The position numbers were made by a program, and so were the translations under genes. Below, in pieces: positions 11,761 to 21,943 of a stretch of DNA of 64,000 nt; position 1 is the stretch's first letter, and each line of letters begins with the position of its first letter. Source of the DNA: Hypholoma sublateritium FD-334 SS-4 (Eukaryota; Basidiomycota; Agaricomycetes; Agaricales; Strophariaceae); the NCBI GenBank assembly GCA_000827495.1, contig KN817561.1:186001-250000 (forward strand), read 5' to 3'. Under the pieces are notes generated by a model. That model was not told the DNA's origin, searched no databases, and saw only the letters and a list, made by a program, of their open reading frames with translations.

Positions 11761-11990
11761 ATGACATGAGAATGAGATTCTTAGAGATCTATTATGTATA
11801 AAATGAACGCTGATATCGTAATACAGAGCGCATGATTTATGCTTATTATACACCAAGAAAGCAAGACAAGTAGTGTATATTACAAGGAAAGCATATATTA
11901 CGGAGAGTGAGTGTTCCTTCAACAAGAGTGCCTTCAAAATCTGAATGGACCCTGAGATACAGCGTCAGTAAATTACTGAGACACGAGTAA

Positions 11991-12661
11991 TTACACTTGA
12001 ATTACACATACCGCTAGGGGAACCATTTCTCCGCCGATAATTCTTTGCTTGGACATTTTGCCTCCTTGAGGGTGCGGAGCATAATCAACATGCATTTCGG
12101 CATCAACATGCATCCACCAATGATTAGCAAACGCAGATACGCCCTTCGTTGACTGCGAGCACATGGAAGCGGCGGCGAGGTACCCGTATGCGGTGTAATG
12201 TTCAGGCGCTGTTCGGTTTGCTGCTGTCGTCAACTGGCGGGAGCGATGTCCTTTTTTCAAGCGATTATCAGAATCGTGAAGGCAGGGTTGGCTAGAAAGA
12301 TTAAAATGAAAAAAGAGGGATGAAAGTATACACAAACTTACATGATTACCACAATCCATCTGTGCGGGCCTTCGAAATCATTACTGATCTGCGCGTGCGA
12401 CTTTTCGAGTGCATGTTTGAAAACCTGAATCGCATTCAGGCATTTGGGCAGTGATTTCTTTCGTGAAAGAATTCCTCGAGGTAAGAACAGTTCATATGAT
12501 GATGAGGGCCCTTCGATGCACAATAGTCAGCAACCACGTAGGATGTCAGAGGCAGCACTTACAGGCAGGAATCACGTTGAGGAGACTTAGAAGTTCTATC
12601 ATACATATATTCAAGTCTGAAGACAAGTGAGATTATAGGATATGTACTTACTGGTAGCCAT
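11991..12661 (-). CDS. Unrecognised small protein, four exons, ~170 aa
   Basis: I do not recognise this family. A clean model is 12661-12652, 12595-12563, 12510-12342 and 12291-11991, all GT-AG, 513 nt in frame. It starts MATKLLSLLNVIPAW and has a middle stretch FEGPHRWIVVI. A conserved-looking block follows: KKGHRSRQL, HYTAYGYLAAASM, STKGVSAFANHWWMHVD. The C-terminus is uncertain: a GTATGT at the end of the last exon could start another intron leading into the repeat region, ending within a few codons. There is no signal peptide or clear membrane span. Regular short introns and a stop-free frame argue that it is, or recently was, a gene. Confidence 0.5.
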
Positions 12662-12739
12662 TATCTTGAAGCTATGAAGCAGTTGATGTGCTAAGAAATG
12701 TGCTCGTATAGGGGCAGACACCGCCAAATCTTTGTAAAC

Positions 12740-13560
12740 GAAGGTTAATTGCTGCGCCACCGCGACGCACCTAACGTCGCACTGCCGGAAGGACATCGGC
12801 ACATTCTCTCTGACCACCTCTGCTCGATGCTTCTCGATGCTGCATTCTCCCTCGTCGCCGTAGTCTGGGCGCTCCTGCACTTTGTCCGCTATCTCGCGAC
12901 CCGCAACACTTCCCTTCCGCCGCCCACTCCCCCCCGAGCAGCCGCACGTTCCACTCGTCGCAGCACACGCAAGAGTCGCTCTCCGGGCTCAAGTTGCAGA
13001 TATCGATGACGCGCAAGGACGCCACGCACGACCGCCTCGACGCCCATTCCCGGCGCGCAGTATTTGTCGTCGGAGCAGGGCGCTGGGCATGCTGCTCGCA
13101 TCGGGTGTGCCGCCCAAGGTCAGCACACAATTAAACCTATACCTGCGCATCTCATGCTTATTCCGCCCAGCAGATGGAGGCGATGGAGGTGCTGGCCCCG
13201 CTGCACCAGCACCTGTCGACACTGTAGCAGCTGCACTAGCAGACATCGCGTACCGCATGGCGTTCAACGACATCCTGTGCAAGCTCGCGCGCAGCCGTGC
13301 CGGTTCGAGTCGATGATGAAGGTTGCGTGGCTGCGTCTGTCTACCCACCCTGGTGCATCTGTTTATTGATAAGAAATCCCTACAATGGACCGCGTGCGGG
13401 CGCATTTCAATGCGGAGTATGGACAGCACTCGCCGGAGGACCTGCATCGGTGTTTTTCCATCGCAAATGCGCCGACGGCGTGGGAGATCGCGCTGATGAA
13501 TAGCACTACTTTTGGGCGGGTGGTTCGGGCTGCTGGCTTGCTTAAGCGTCGCATTTAGGT
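12740..13560 (+). other. GC-rich coding-like remnant
   Basis: This stretch is strikingly GC-rich compared with its neighbours and has overlapping open frames on both strands. The most natural segment is 13384-13558 (+), MDRVRAHFNAEYGQ... ending RAAGLLKRRI and a stop, which looks like the last exon of a gene. The upstream part has segments such as LLDAAFSLVAVVWALLHFV (possible membrane helix) but no continuous spliced model. It may be a decayed gene; family not recognised. Confidence 0.3.
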
Positions 13561-14049
13561 AAGAGAGAGGATTGGGGATAGAGAAGGACCTGGTTCATTC
13601 AGAGAGTGCGTGAAGGACATTACTATACCTGTCGATGGGCAGCGGCGCGCTACTTCGAGTCTATTTTTTGGCTGTACTTTGTCATTCTTTTTCTTCCTTT
13701 GCACTGAGGTTTACGAATAATCTATTCGCGCACTGCTAATCGTGTACATCATCGTCCGTGGTGCTCCTGGACCCTCCCCCCAAATCTGGCGCTCTATGGG
13801 TGACGGGTGCCTCCGACGGACACACTGAACGCACTGACTCTTCCCCTGCATACGCGCATAGAAGTGAGGCATTCGAGGTCGCGTTTAATAGCATACAGTA
13901 GGAGCGTCCGGCCGGGAAGCTCGTGGTAGGCGAGCAACTCTTAGCGTTGCAGCTGCTGTCGCCTATGTTGTGGGTCTCAGGCCGTCAAAATCCGCTGCAC
14001 GGAAGAAACCGGCAATGAGCTGTTCGTTGGGCATCAAAGTTGGGCAGGA

Positions 14050-15068
14050 TGGAGAACACAAGGCTTACAGCCATGTGGGAGGAGGCTCGCGTCGACGGCG
14101 CGCCCCCCTCCTCGGCGACGGGGTCCTGCTCGCCGGTCTTGATAGGCGTGAGCCGCATTGCCATGAGACCCGCAGGGGGTAGCGTCAGCAACAGAGCGGG
14201 CAAGTGAGAAAGCAGGCAACGCACCGGTGCGCGCAGCCTCAAGGATGCCAAACGGCTTGAGCAGGTTGAGGAACGCCTCGACACGCGCGATCTTCGCGGT
14301 GAGCTCGACGATGACACCTGTGCTCGCTTACGCCGACGATCTTTGCGTCAAACTGCTGCGCGAGGACGGAGATCGAGTGCAGGTGCTGGTGGTTCACGCG
14401 CAGCGCCAGCGACGGGGGCCCGGTGTCGCCGCCGCTCGTCGACGTACTCTGAGCTGAGGATGGACGCCTTGGCGAGAGCAGCGCGCGCGAGATCACCCTC
14501 GTCTCGGTGTAATCGAACACGGCCCACACGGACACCTAGCGGCGGGTCAGCGGGGCGTCAGCGCACGGAGGTGGGACGCACGAGGTCTTCGAGCTGGCGG
14601 CGCGCCTGCTGGACGACGCCGTCCTGGCCGCTGAACACGATACACATGCGCCTGAGGTCGCGGATCTCGGTGCGGCACACGACGAGCGTGTCGATGCTGA
14701 ACCCGCTCCCGGCGAGGATGCCGGACACGCGCGAGAGCACGCCGGGCTCGTTCTACACGAGGCAGTTGAGGATGTGCCTGGGGACGGTGAGCGGGACGCG
14801 CGTGCTTTTTGAATGGCTCGGCGGCGGGTTGTTGTAGAGGACGTTCGTGACGGCCCCTTCGGCGGAGCGTGGGCACGGGATGTCGGCCTCAGGGAGCGGC
14901 GGGGGGCGTGTGCGCTGCGCGCGCCTATAGTCGAGGGCGGGGGTGGAGTCGTCGATGGGCTTGGGTCGCTGCGGCGGGCGCTGTGCGCTGTTCTCCGCGG
15001 AGCGGGCGGCGGCGTCGGAGAAGAGGCGGCGGGCAGCGGGCAGGACGCGCGCGCGCAGAACCAGACAT
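14050..15068 (-). pseudogene. ILV6: ILV6-like acetolactate synthase regulatory subunit pseudogene
   Basis: ILV6 is the mitochondrial regulatory (ACT-domain) subunit of acetolactate synthase, in branched-chain amino acid synthesis. Recognisable blocks in order: a presequence-like LPAARRLFSD, EGAVTNVLYNNPPPS, NEPGVLSRVSGILAG, TEIRDLRRMCIVFSGQDG, VWAVFDYTETRVISR, SLALRVNHQHLHSISVLAQQF and LLKPFGILEAARTG. One intron survives (14581-14536). Defects: an in-frame TAG at 14755-14753 where a Gln precedes NEPG; frame changes near the start, ~14475, ~14430 and ~14315; and a final intron whose acceptor reads CTGCGG instead of CTGCAG (~14170). Very high GC. Together these indicate a dead copy, unless local base-calling is poor; the intact introns in other genes argue against a general error problem. 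Confidence 0.8.
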
Positions 15069-15780
15069 GGCGGGTGGCTTCGTCCTCAAACTTCGTATAT
15101 TTCCTATTCGCAATCATCGCGCCTGCCGCACCATCTCGCGCGTCAACTCGACGTACTCAGCCGCGCCCTAGATGTCCGTGTCCTAGATGTCCGTGTCCTA
15201 CGTCTCCGATTGTTCACGTATCGGACATACTCGGCCTCCTGCCACCCGTGCAGCTTGTGCGGAAGCGGGATCGGCGATCGCTTCTTGCAGCTTGCCCTTG
15301 AGGGCGGTGGCGCCAAGTATCAGCAGGCAATGGTTAATCAATTCATTGACCTTGTTGAAACTTGATCTCCTCATCGCGGTTCTTCGTTGCGCTCGTAGCG
15401 GCGTCGTATGTCCGATACTCACATATCTCGGCTACTGCGCTTGAGGAGGTTGGTGACGATAAAACGAGGGACACCGTTGCCGACAAGATTTGTGATAATT
15501 TTTTTAGAGGGACTGGATGATCGCGAGGTTCGGAGGATGGCGAATGTGAATGAGAAAGCGTAATAAAACGTACCCACAAATCAAGAGCTTTGCAAGACAT
15601 TGCACCGACGTATGCCACGTAAGTATATCTCCAACAAGAGGGGGCGCTGCGAGCTGCTCTGCAGTCAGCAAAAGGCAATGCGGAGCGACGCTGCCCTAGA
15701 GCGAGGCAATGTGAAGGGCGACAACGTCTATGACCAGACAGCGGTACCTCCTCCACCAGCTGTTCCTCCACACGAGCGTC
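15069..15780 (-). other. Decayed coding-like stretch between ILV6 and SAMHD1-like remnants
   Basis: Minus-strand fragments read EAEYVRYV, AEYVELTREMVRQA and KYTKFEDEATRHVW in shifting frames, with a small tandem repeat (CTAGATGTCCGTGTC twice, ~15168-15198). Part near 15600-15700 may be the C-terminal end of the SAMHD1-like gene, but its frame is broken. I could not assign the rest. Confidence 0.35.
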
Positions 15781-16598
15781 CGGTTTGAAAACATCTTCGG
15801 CAATGTGAAGGACTGGTTCAGCGGCGAGGAGCGCATCTATGAGCATAAACTCAATGGCGACGGCTGTAAACGAGGTGTTCAGAAAGTNACGANTTGTTGT
15901 TGCTCTAACGAGGAAGTTTACCTGTTTTGTGATTATAAATCAACTTGTGCAATTTAAATCGCGCCTGTCCTAGCTCGTAGACACTATTGGCGTCTTTGAT
16001 CGCATAGCAGATCTCGTTGTTGATAACTCTCGCAGATTTCACAAATCTGTGAACAACGTAGCTNTAATGAAAATTATCAGGTTTGAGGAACAAGCCCGAC
16101 GCACCGTGTTAGCGAAAGATGAATCGGATCGCCGATCATATGCGAATCACGATGAAAGTAATCCAGTTTGTCAACGTCGATGCCATTGCGTTTATTGGCC
16201 ACTATGTCGAACAAAAAACCTTTCTCATGCGGGCTACGCTGAGTTACAAAAAAATATCGACTTCGTGGCGGAAGAGTAAGCTTACGCTCGTGCGCGCTCT
16301 CCTGATATTAATGCTTTGATAAAGCGTTGATCTTCAAGGGCAATTTTGATGTTGTTATCGCTGACGAGGTAATCAAGCATCATCTCGGACCCGTCTTCGT
16401 GTTTCCATGATTTCCCGGTACCTGCACTGGACGAAATGTGGGTTAAGGAAAGGTACGTCGAAAGAATTCTACTCACAGTGCGATGGGTATGAAGCTCCCA
16501 TCCCATACATGACTCCATGGGCCGTGACCAAGATCATGACAGAGGCCAGCAAGTTCTACGCAATCAACGTCACGGTCGGTGAGCTTGAGTTCTGGCTG
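15780..16598 (-). pseudogene. Truncated SAMHD1-like HD-domain dNTP triphosphohydrolase
   Basis: SAMHD1-type enzymes hydrolyse dNTPs to nucleosides and triphosphate. Five exons splice cleanly: 16598-16477, 16426-16286, 16233-16105, 16061-15922, then 15863 down to ~15780. They encode [19 protein letters not shown] (HD metal site), [66 protein letters not shown] and LIDALLAAEPVLHIAEDVF, all family hallmarks. Upstream of the first exon the homology stops. The expected segments before the HD motif (FQRLR, GxxHNRFEH) are replaced by unrelated sequence. Downstream of ~15780 the frame breaks. The catalytic core reads intact, but a complete gene is not present, so this is probably a 5'-truncated, 3'-decayed copy. 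Confidence 0.75.
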
Positions 16599-16599
16599 A

Positions 16600-17240
16600 G
16601 AGTCGCGTGCTACCGTCGCGTTCCACGCTGTCCTGGTCCGCAGCCTGCACTTCTTCGAGGCATACGATGAGCTGCGTCCACGTACTCTGGCTCAAGTGGG
16701 AGATTTTGGGAAATATTCCTTAGCATCTCCTGTCCTGCTTGATATTGGACAATGGTCTCGTTTGTATTCGAAAAGTTCCTCCGCCGTATGATCAGCGGTT
16801 TTGATGCCCCCGTACTCCTCTCCGAACTTCACAGCGGCCAATACCGGGCTTGAGTTCCAGACGATATATAGAGGAGTTAGTACTAAGTTAATTGATGAAG
16901 GAGAGCGGTATGTCTTGTCATGCGTTGCGCTTGTGGCACATGTTAGTCAGCGGGAAACAAGAAGGATATGCATCACGCTCACTGGGTGCAAGAAGGAAAC
17001 TGGTCATATCAAGGCTTTCGACCGAAAGGTTTTCCTCGTGGAAATGCTACTAAAACATAGAATCAATTATGCATATAATCGCCTTCAAATATCTTTTAGT
17101 CACCGTAGTTCGAATCACGGAGAAACTCCAGCGCGTGGGAGGCCGTTGATCGACAAGCCTACGAACGAAGCACGAAGGATGCGCAATGAGCGACAGGGCA
17201 ATAATTATGACGACTAAGTACTCACCATGCATCAGCAGTG
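16600..17240 (-). other. Unidentified gene fragment abutting the SAMHD1-like remnant
   Basis: The minus strand between 16790 and 16640 reads [33 protein letters not shown] and, after a frame change, [13 protein letters not shown]. This looks like helical protein from a different gene. No intact model; family not recognised. It directly precedes the first recognisable SAMHD1-like exon, consistent with a rearrangement junction near 16600. Confidence 0.35.
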
Positions 17241-17410
17241 AGGTACGTCTGCCTGTATGTTAGCATCTTCAATTAGAAAGGAATGTGCTATGCGCAGGTT
17301 GGCTCTTCGAGATAGTTTACTTATCCGGGGTTTGACAGCATCATCAGCACTTCTCAATACAAAACATAATGGTATCATTGTGGTGCACTGTTGATGGTAC
17401 ATTACTGTAA

Positions 17411-20051
17411 TTACAGCTTGCGGTGTTGGCGTACGAGGAGTAATGAAGCGCTTTCCAGCCTTGTGAGCCCACGACGAAGATCCCTTGAGCCGCGACAGAT
17501 GTTTCTCCATTGCTTAGCTGAGCATGGCTGTCGCTGAAGAGTTGGATTTTGGATTTCTGTGTCAGTGTAAGCGATGCTATATAAAGTTTCATTGAAGTTG
17601 GTCCATCTGCCATAATCCACGCCTGACTTTTCATAAGTTGACGGAAGAGGACACCAGGATTTTACAACCAACTGATTCTCATGACCTTGGAAAGATGTGA
17701 GTAACTTGTGGATCACATCCAAAACACAATAGATACCTGTTTGGCATTCATATGCACCAACAAGCTGAGATGTCTCTGACTCTGTTAATGCATCATCCAC
17801 ATATTGCCTGCCATTTATCAACACACTGAACATCTCTCCATGACCAGAGTACAAGCATGTTGGACCATTTAGGACAGATTTGAAGTCAACTTCAGAAACA
17901 GATACTCTCCAAATGTACCCCCCTCGAAGCAATGCAGCACGTGATCGCCTTTGTAGGAGCATTGCACGACATTGATCAGAATAAGCCCTATAATCGCGGA
18001 CGGTAAAGATGTGGCCATCGGGACGAAAGGGGCGCTGCTCCGAGGAAGGTTTGTCGACAGAAGAAGTCGGCACTAGTGTACTTGACTCCTGGAGGGTGAA
18101 AAAAGGCACGCCTCTGCGCAGCAGGTATAGCGCAATGTCGTTCTCTTGGAAACTGCTATGTAAACGACAGACAAGTAGAGCATGGGTGGCAGAGGTAACT
18201 GTGAGCTTCCATTTAACCGTAGAGCGCTCACGGAAATCAAACATGAACAATGGGCCCTTTGGCCCTGATATTTCAAGAATCCGTTTAAAACGCTCCGTAA
18301 ATGCAACGGAAGCTCGGTGCTCGTAATTAATATCCCATTCATCTGAAGAAATAGACCCAGTTCCAGATAAACGGTCAATAAAATTGACAAGGCCGAGAAC
18401 GCGTGGTCGATTGAATAGCGCGGGAGTCGATTCATTCCACGAGAATCCAAGGTATCTCAAAATGTGCTTTTGACGCTGCTCATCTCTGAGGGGAGGTAGT
18501 GCTGCAGGAGGAAGGGGAGGGACATATCCAAAATAAGTACTGGCCGTCTCCATTATTTCCTCCTCTAATGCATCAAGAGATGGATGGAAGGCGGCATCAC
18601 AAGGTTGATGGCAAAATGGAAGCCATTCTTGGCTGTCGTCAAGCAGACCCTCTTCCGAATTTGTGGTGGCAGTAGGGGCGGTCAAAGATTCCGAATCCGC
18701 TTTGTCAAAGTCCGAAAAATATAGATCATCGCCAGATCTTTCATCGTCGTCTCTGAGTCCATCCAATTCATCATCAGACCCAAATTCGGAAGAGCAATCC
18801 CATTCATTGAAATGAGAATCATATCGAATTTGTTTTGGCGAATAATCGCTCAAGGTGTCTTCGTGCCACTTTTTAGATACCTGCTTGCGAATGTATCCAT
18901 CACTTGTAGTATCTTTGGCCCAATAAAAAACTTTGGCACTCTTTGTTGGTGGACGTGTTTCTCTTGATAATCGCTTGTGTTTATCGAGAGAGGTTTCCGC
19001 ATGTTCAATGCGCTGACGCAATGATTTACGCGACAAGAGAAACAAGTTCCAGGAAGCTAAGAACTGGTCGTTCTGTGAGGTAACCGGTGGATTGATGGCC
19101 TGCACTTCTGTGGCATGCAAAGCTACAATTTCCTTCGGGAAAATGGCACCGGGTACTTCTGATTCAGGCTGCGACGGACTCTTTGTCAATGCGGTTGCGG
19201 TCGCGCTCATTTGCAAGAGGTACGTGGGAGGGGCTAACCCCGAGAAACGAGGATTTTTTGCATGCTCGGGCCCCCAGTGGTACCAGACAGGCACATGATA
19301 GTTACAGAACCATTCCACCGAAGGTTGGAATGAGTCCTGGGCGATCAGATGTAGAAAGACACCAGATCGTACCACATTCGGTTCAAAACGAAATATTTGG
19401 GAGTTGATCAGCGACTCTAACCATGTCCTCTCAGCGCCCTGCTCAAGTAAGTAATCGGCCCAGCCTTTTTTCGAAAGGTGCGCATAATCATGGAGCTCAT
19501 GCTCTTTGGTTTCAGCCATCGCGATCAAAAAAGAAATAAGGCCCATCCAGACAGAAAACCAGTCCCTTGCTTTGTGAATTGATTTCATAATGACATTTTC
19601 ACGAGGATTTGATTTCTTGTATCCAAATCCAGCTGGGTACATAGGCCGTATTGCTGGTGTGTCGTAATGGCCTTGAAGAAGATATGTGGCCATGGTAAGG
19701 TCTAGCTCCAGTTTCGACCAACAGCTGGCCAAATTCGAGGGCATAGCGTATTGAGCATTGTCTGGAAGGCGACGAGGGCGACGTGGAATTTGCGATAGGG
19801 GGTCAAAAAGAGGATTTGTATAATCTACGTCATGAGGCATGAATGCCATCCATCCCCATTCCCGTGTCCACCACCGAGGATTCAAGTAATCTGCGATGTC
19901 GAGTTGCATGACGTTCCTCTTTAAACCATATTGCGTATTGACGAGAGGTGGAATGAATGGGTTTTCCGTTGATATATGAATGGGAGGTTCTTCAACCGTA
20001 CGAATAGAATTAGGAGAATATACAAGCCTGCCGTTGAGGATCTGGACCCGC
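17411..20051 (-). CDS. Large fungal-specific protein, family member A (≥879 aa)
   Basis: Function unknown. A single long exon runs from 20051 (acceptor TTTTAG) to 17411. A Met at 19909 would give 832 aa, but the frame continues upstream with GRLVYSPNSIRT, matching FYSPNSSF in the paralogue at 39.4-42.1 kb, so the real start lies in an upstream exon I could not fix. Shared landmarks in order: RDWFSVWMGLISFLIAMAE (hydrophobic), VPVWYHWG, PTYLLQ, an acidic Asp/Ser-rich middle after NEWDC, MFDFRE...KWKLTVTSA, GGYIWR, SVLNGPT and KSWCPLP near the end. The single hydrophobic stretch is not a convincing membrane span. There are no stops or frame breaks, so selection may act on it. Large families of such proteins occur in Agaricomycetes; no enzymatic motif is visible. 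Confidence 0.75.
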
Positions 20052-20970
20052 CTAAAAGGATTGATTTAGAATTGGTTTTTGCATGTCAGCGCTGTACGCA
20101 CATCACTGCCAACAGGAACTTTGCTGCATGCGCTTTCCTAAGTGTGTATCATAAGCAACGGCTGGTTGGATACCAAACCGGCGCGTATGGTAAAAGCTGG
20201 GCGTCGAGGCTTTCGTAGGCGGTAGTGCTAGCAATGAATCGAGACTTGAGTTTGCCGGAAAGTTCAAGTTGACTCGGAGACTCAACGGAGACTGTCGACT
20301 CTTGAGTCATGTAATGAGTCTTGACCAGAGTTGATTCGCACACGTGATTTCATGGCATTAATGCGCAACCCTCTCGAGCAGTACCAACTCAGTGCACCTT
20401 ACTATGTCAGCGGCCATGCACATATGCACTTAGTAGTATGCCAAAATGTTTCACGTAAATTTGCTCCATGCATATTACTTCAACTTTGAGTTAGACCTGC
20501 CCTGGGTTTGAATCATAAAACAAAGGGGGGTTGTACTAGTAGCTTGTGGCATGATGCATCCAAGTGGCATCTGAGAACGCAGCTAAGTTGAACGCAGTGA
20601 CCTACGCTGAAACGAGCGCTCTCAGAAGTCAATGCAATGCTCTATAAATTGCGGCACGAAGAGGGAGTCCCTGAGCACGCAGTAATGTGCTTTTGAGTGG
20701 AACGCTCCGGCAGTACTTATCTTACGGTTGATAGTATGGGTTGAGGCTGTACTCCGAATTCAGCGGCGGTTCTGAGTCCTATGTATCGTACATCAAAACA
20801 TCCCGGGTAAGTACTAAGCGCTGTGGGTGAAACCATCGAAATCATTAGCGTGTCCAAGCTAGCCGGTGAGCGCCTGCGCATCTCAAAAATAAAATAATAT
20901 TAAAGACTGAAAGTTAGCGCCAATTGATCCTGTCTGGTCGCACTCAGGCTCTTTCTTTCTGCTCGTGATC
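20052..20970. other. Intergenic between family member A and RMI1
   Basis: Likely holds the missing 5' exon of family member A (roughly 20100-20350, minus strand) and the divergent RMI1 promoter. Fragments such as the minus-strand HTRRFGIQPAVAYD near 20200 are coding-like but do not splice unambiguously. Nothing else recognised. Confidence 0.4.
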
Positions 20971-21709
20971 ATGATGCCCCAACAGCCAGTGTGCGCCGCC
21001 GTGAGGCAAAGTGGGGACTGTGGAATCATTCTCCCGCTTAAGCTTACTCGATGGGCCCATTCTGCTTTCCCTCGGCCCCACATCGACCCTGTAAGCCACC
21101 TCCTAGACCCATCTTCTGATCATTCCATAGTACTAAAATTTCTTTTTCTAATCAGGAATGGCTTGCAGAGTGCTACCATTGGATCAGCACCGCAAAAAAA
21201 ACGAATGCCTACAGTAGAATAGATTACGAACAGGTGGTCGCTGCCACCGAAGAGCAAATCCTCGGATCAGATCTGGCAGACTCAACAGTTCGTGGCACGG
21301 GCTTTGGGCCCGAAATCTCACAGGTATCTGAAGGATATCTGCAAGGCCCCCCTCTTCTGGTTCAAGCCATAGCGTTCACTGAGATTGTTCGACCTCATAA
21401 ATGTCGAGCATTCAATTTGAAACTTTCAGACGGAGACAAAGTTGTGAATGCTTTCGCGATTGCTCCAATTTCGCCAAGCCACAGTTTAAATTTTGAGGAT
21501 TTGCAGCTCGGCTTCAAAGTAAGCTCAGCATCAGCATCCTAACGAGTACTACTTCACAGAATTTATACAAGCAGATGCTTCTTCAAAACCCCCTGCAGAG
21601 AAATGGCGTATTTATCCTTGAAGCACACACCACTACTTTATTGGGAGGAAGCTGCGGCAGCATGGAGCAAGAGCAGGTTGTTCTCCGAACAAAAAGACAT
21701 AGTCATTGA
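20971..21709 (+). CDS. RMI1: RMI1-like RecQ-mediated genome instability protein, three exons, 210 aa
   Basis: RMI1 partners topoisomerase III and a RecQ helicase (Sgs1/BLM) to dissolve double Holliday junctions. Exons 20971-21090, 21156-21518 and 21560-21709 join in frame (633 nt). The N-terminal helical part ends FPRPHIDP|EWLAECYHWI, then the diagnostic EQILGSDLADSTVRGTGF (family QxLxSDLxDSxxPGTG). The OB fold follows, with GPPLLVQAIAFTEI, NLKLSDGDKVVNAFAI and LGFK|NLYKQMLLQNPLQRNGVFILE, ending GGSCGSMEQEQ. The length fits fungal Rmi1, which lacks the C-terminal OB fold of animals. The first ~20 residues (QQPVCAAVRQSGDC) look atypical, so the true start may be another upstream exon. Family assignment is strong from the SDLxDS block. 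Confidence 0.85.
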
Positions 21710-21943
21710 TCAGCCCTATCCCACAACCGCTGTAGTTTTTAATCATTGTAGAAGCGCAATAGTGATGAGTTGAAATTAATAATGAAGCCCTCCGAGGGTA
21801 AACTCAGTTGTCCTCCAGGGCATTCAACAACAGGAACTGGCAGTCATCAAATGCAGAACTACATGAGCAAGATATACTTAAAGATATAAGAGAACAAAAA
21901 TAATGGCTCTGCCGATCAGCGATATATGATAGTATCCCTTCCG

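Noticed and set aside
14536..15117. 193-codon Ser/Pro/Arg-rich frame at the ILV6 locus
   Set aside because: It is an out-of-frame reading of the ILV6 pseudogene.
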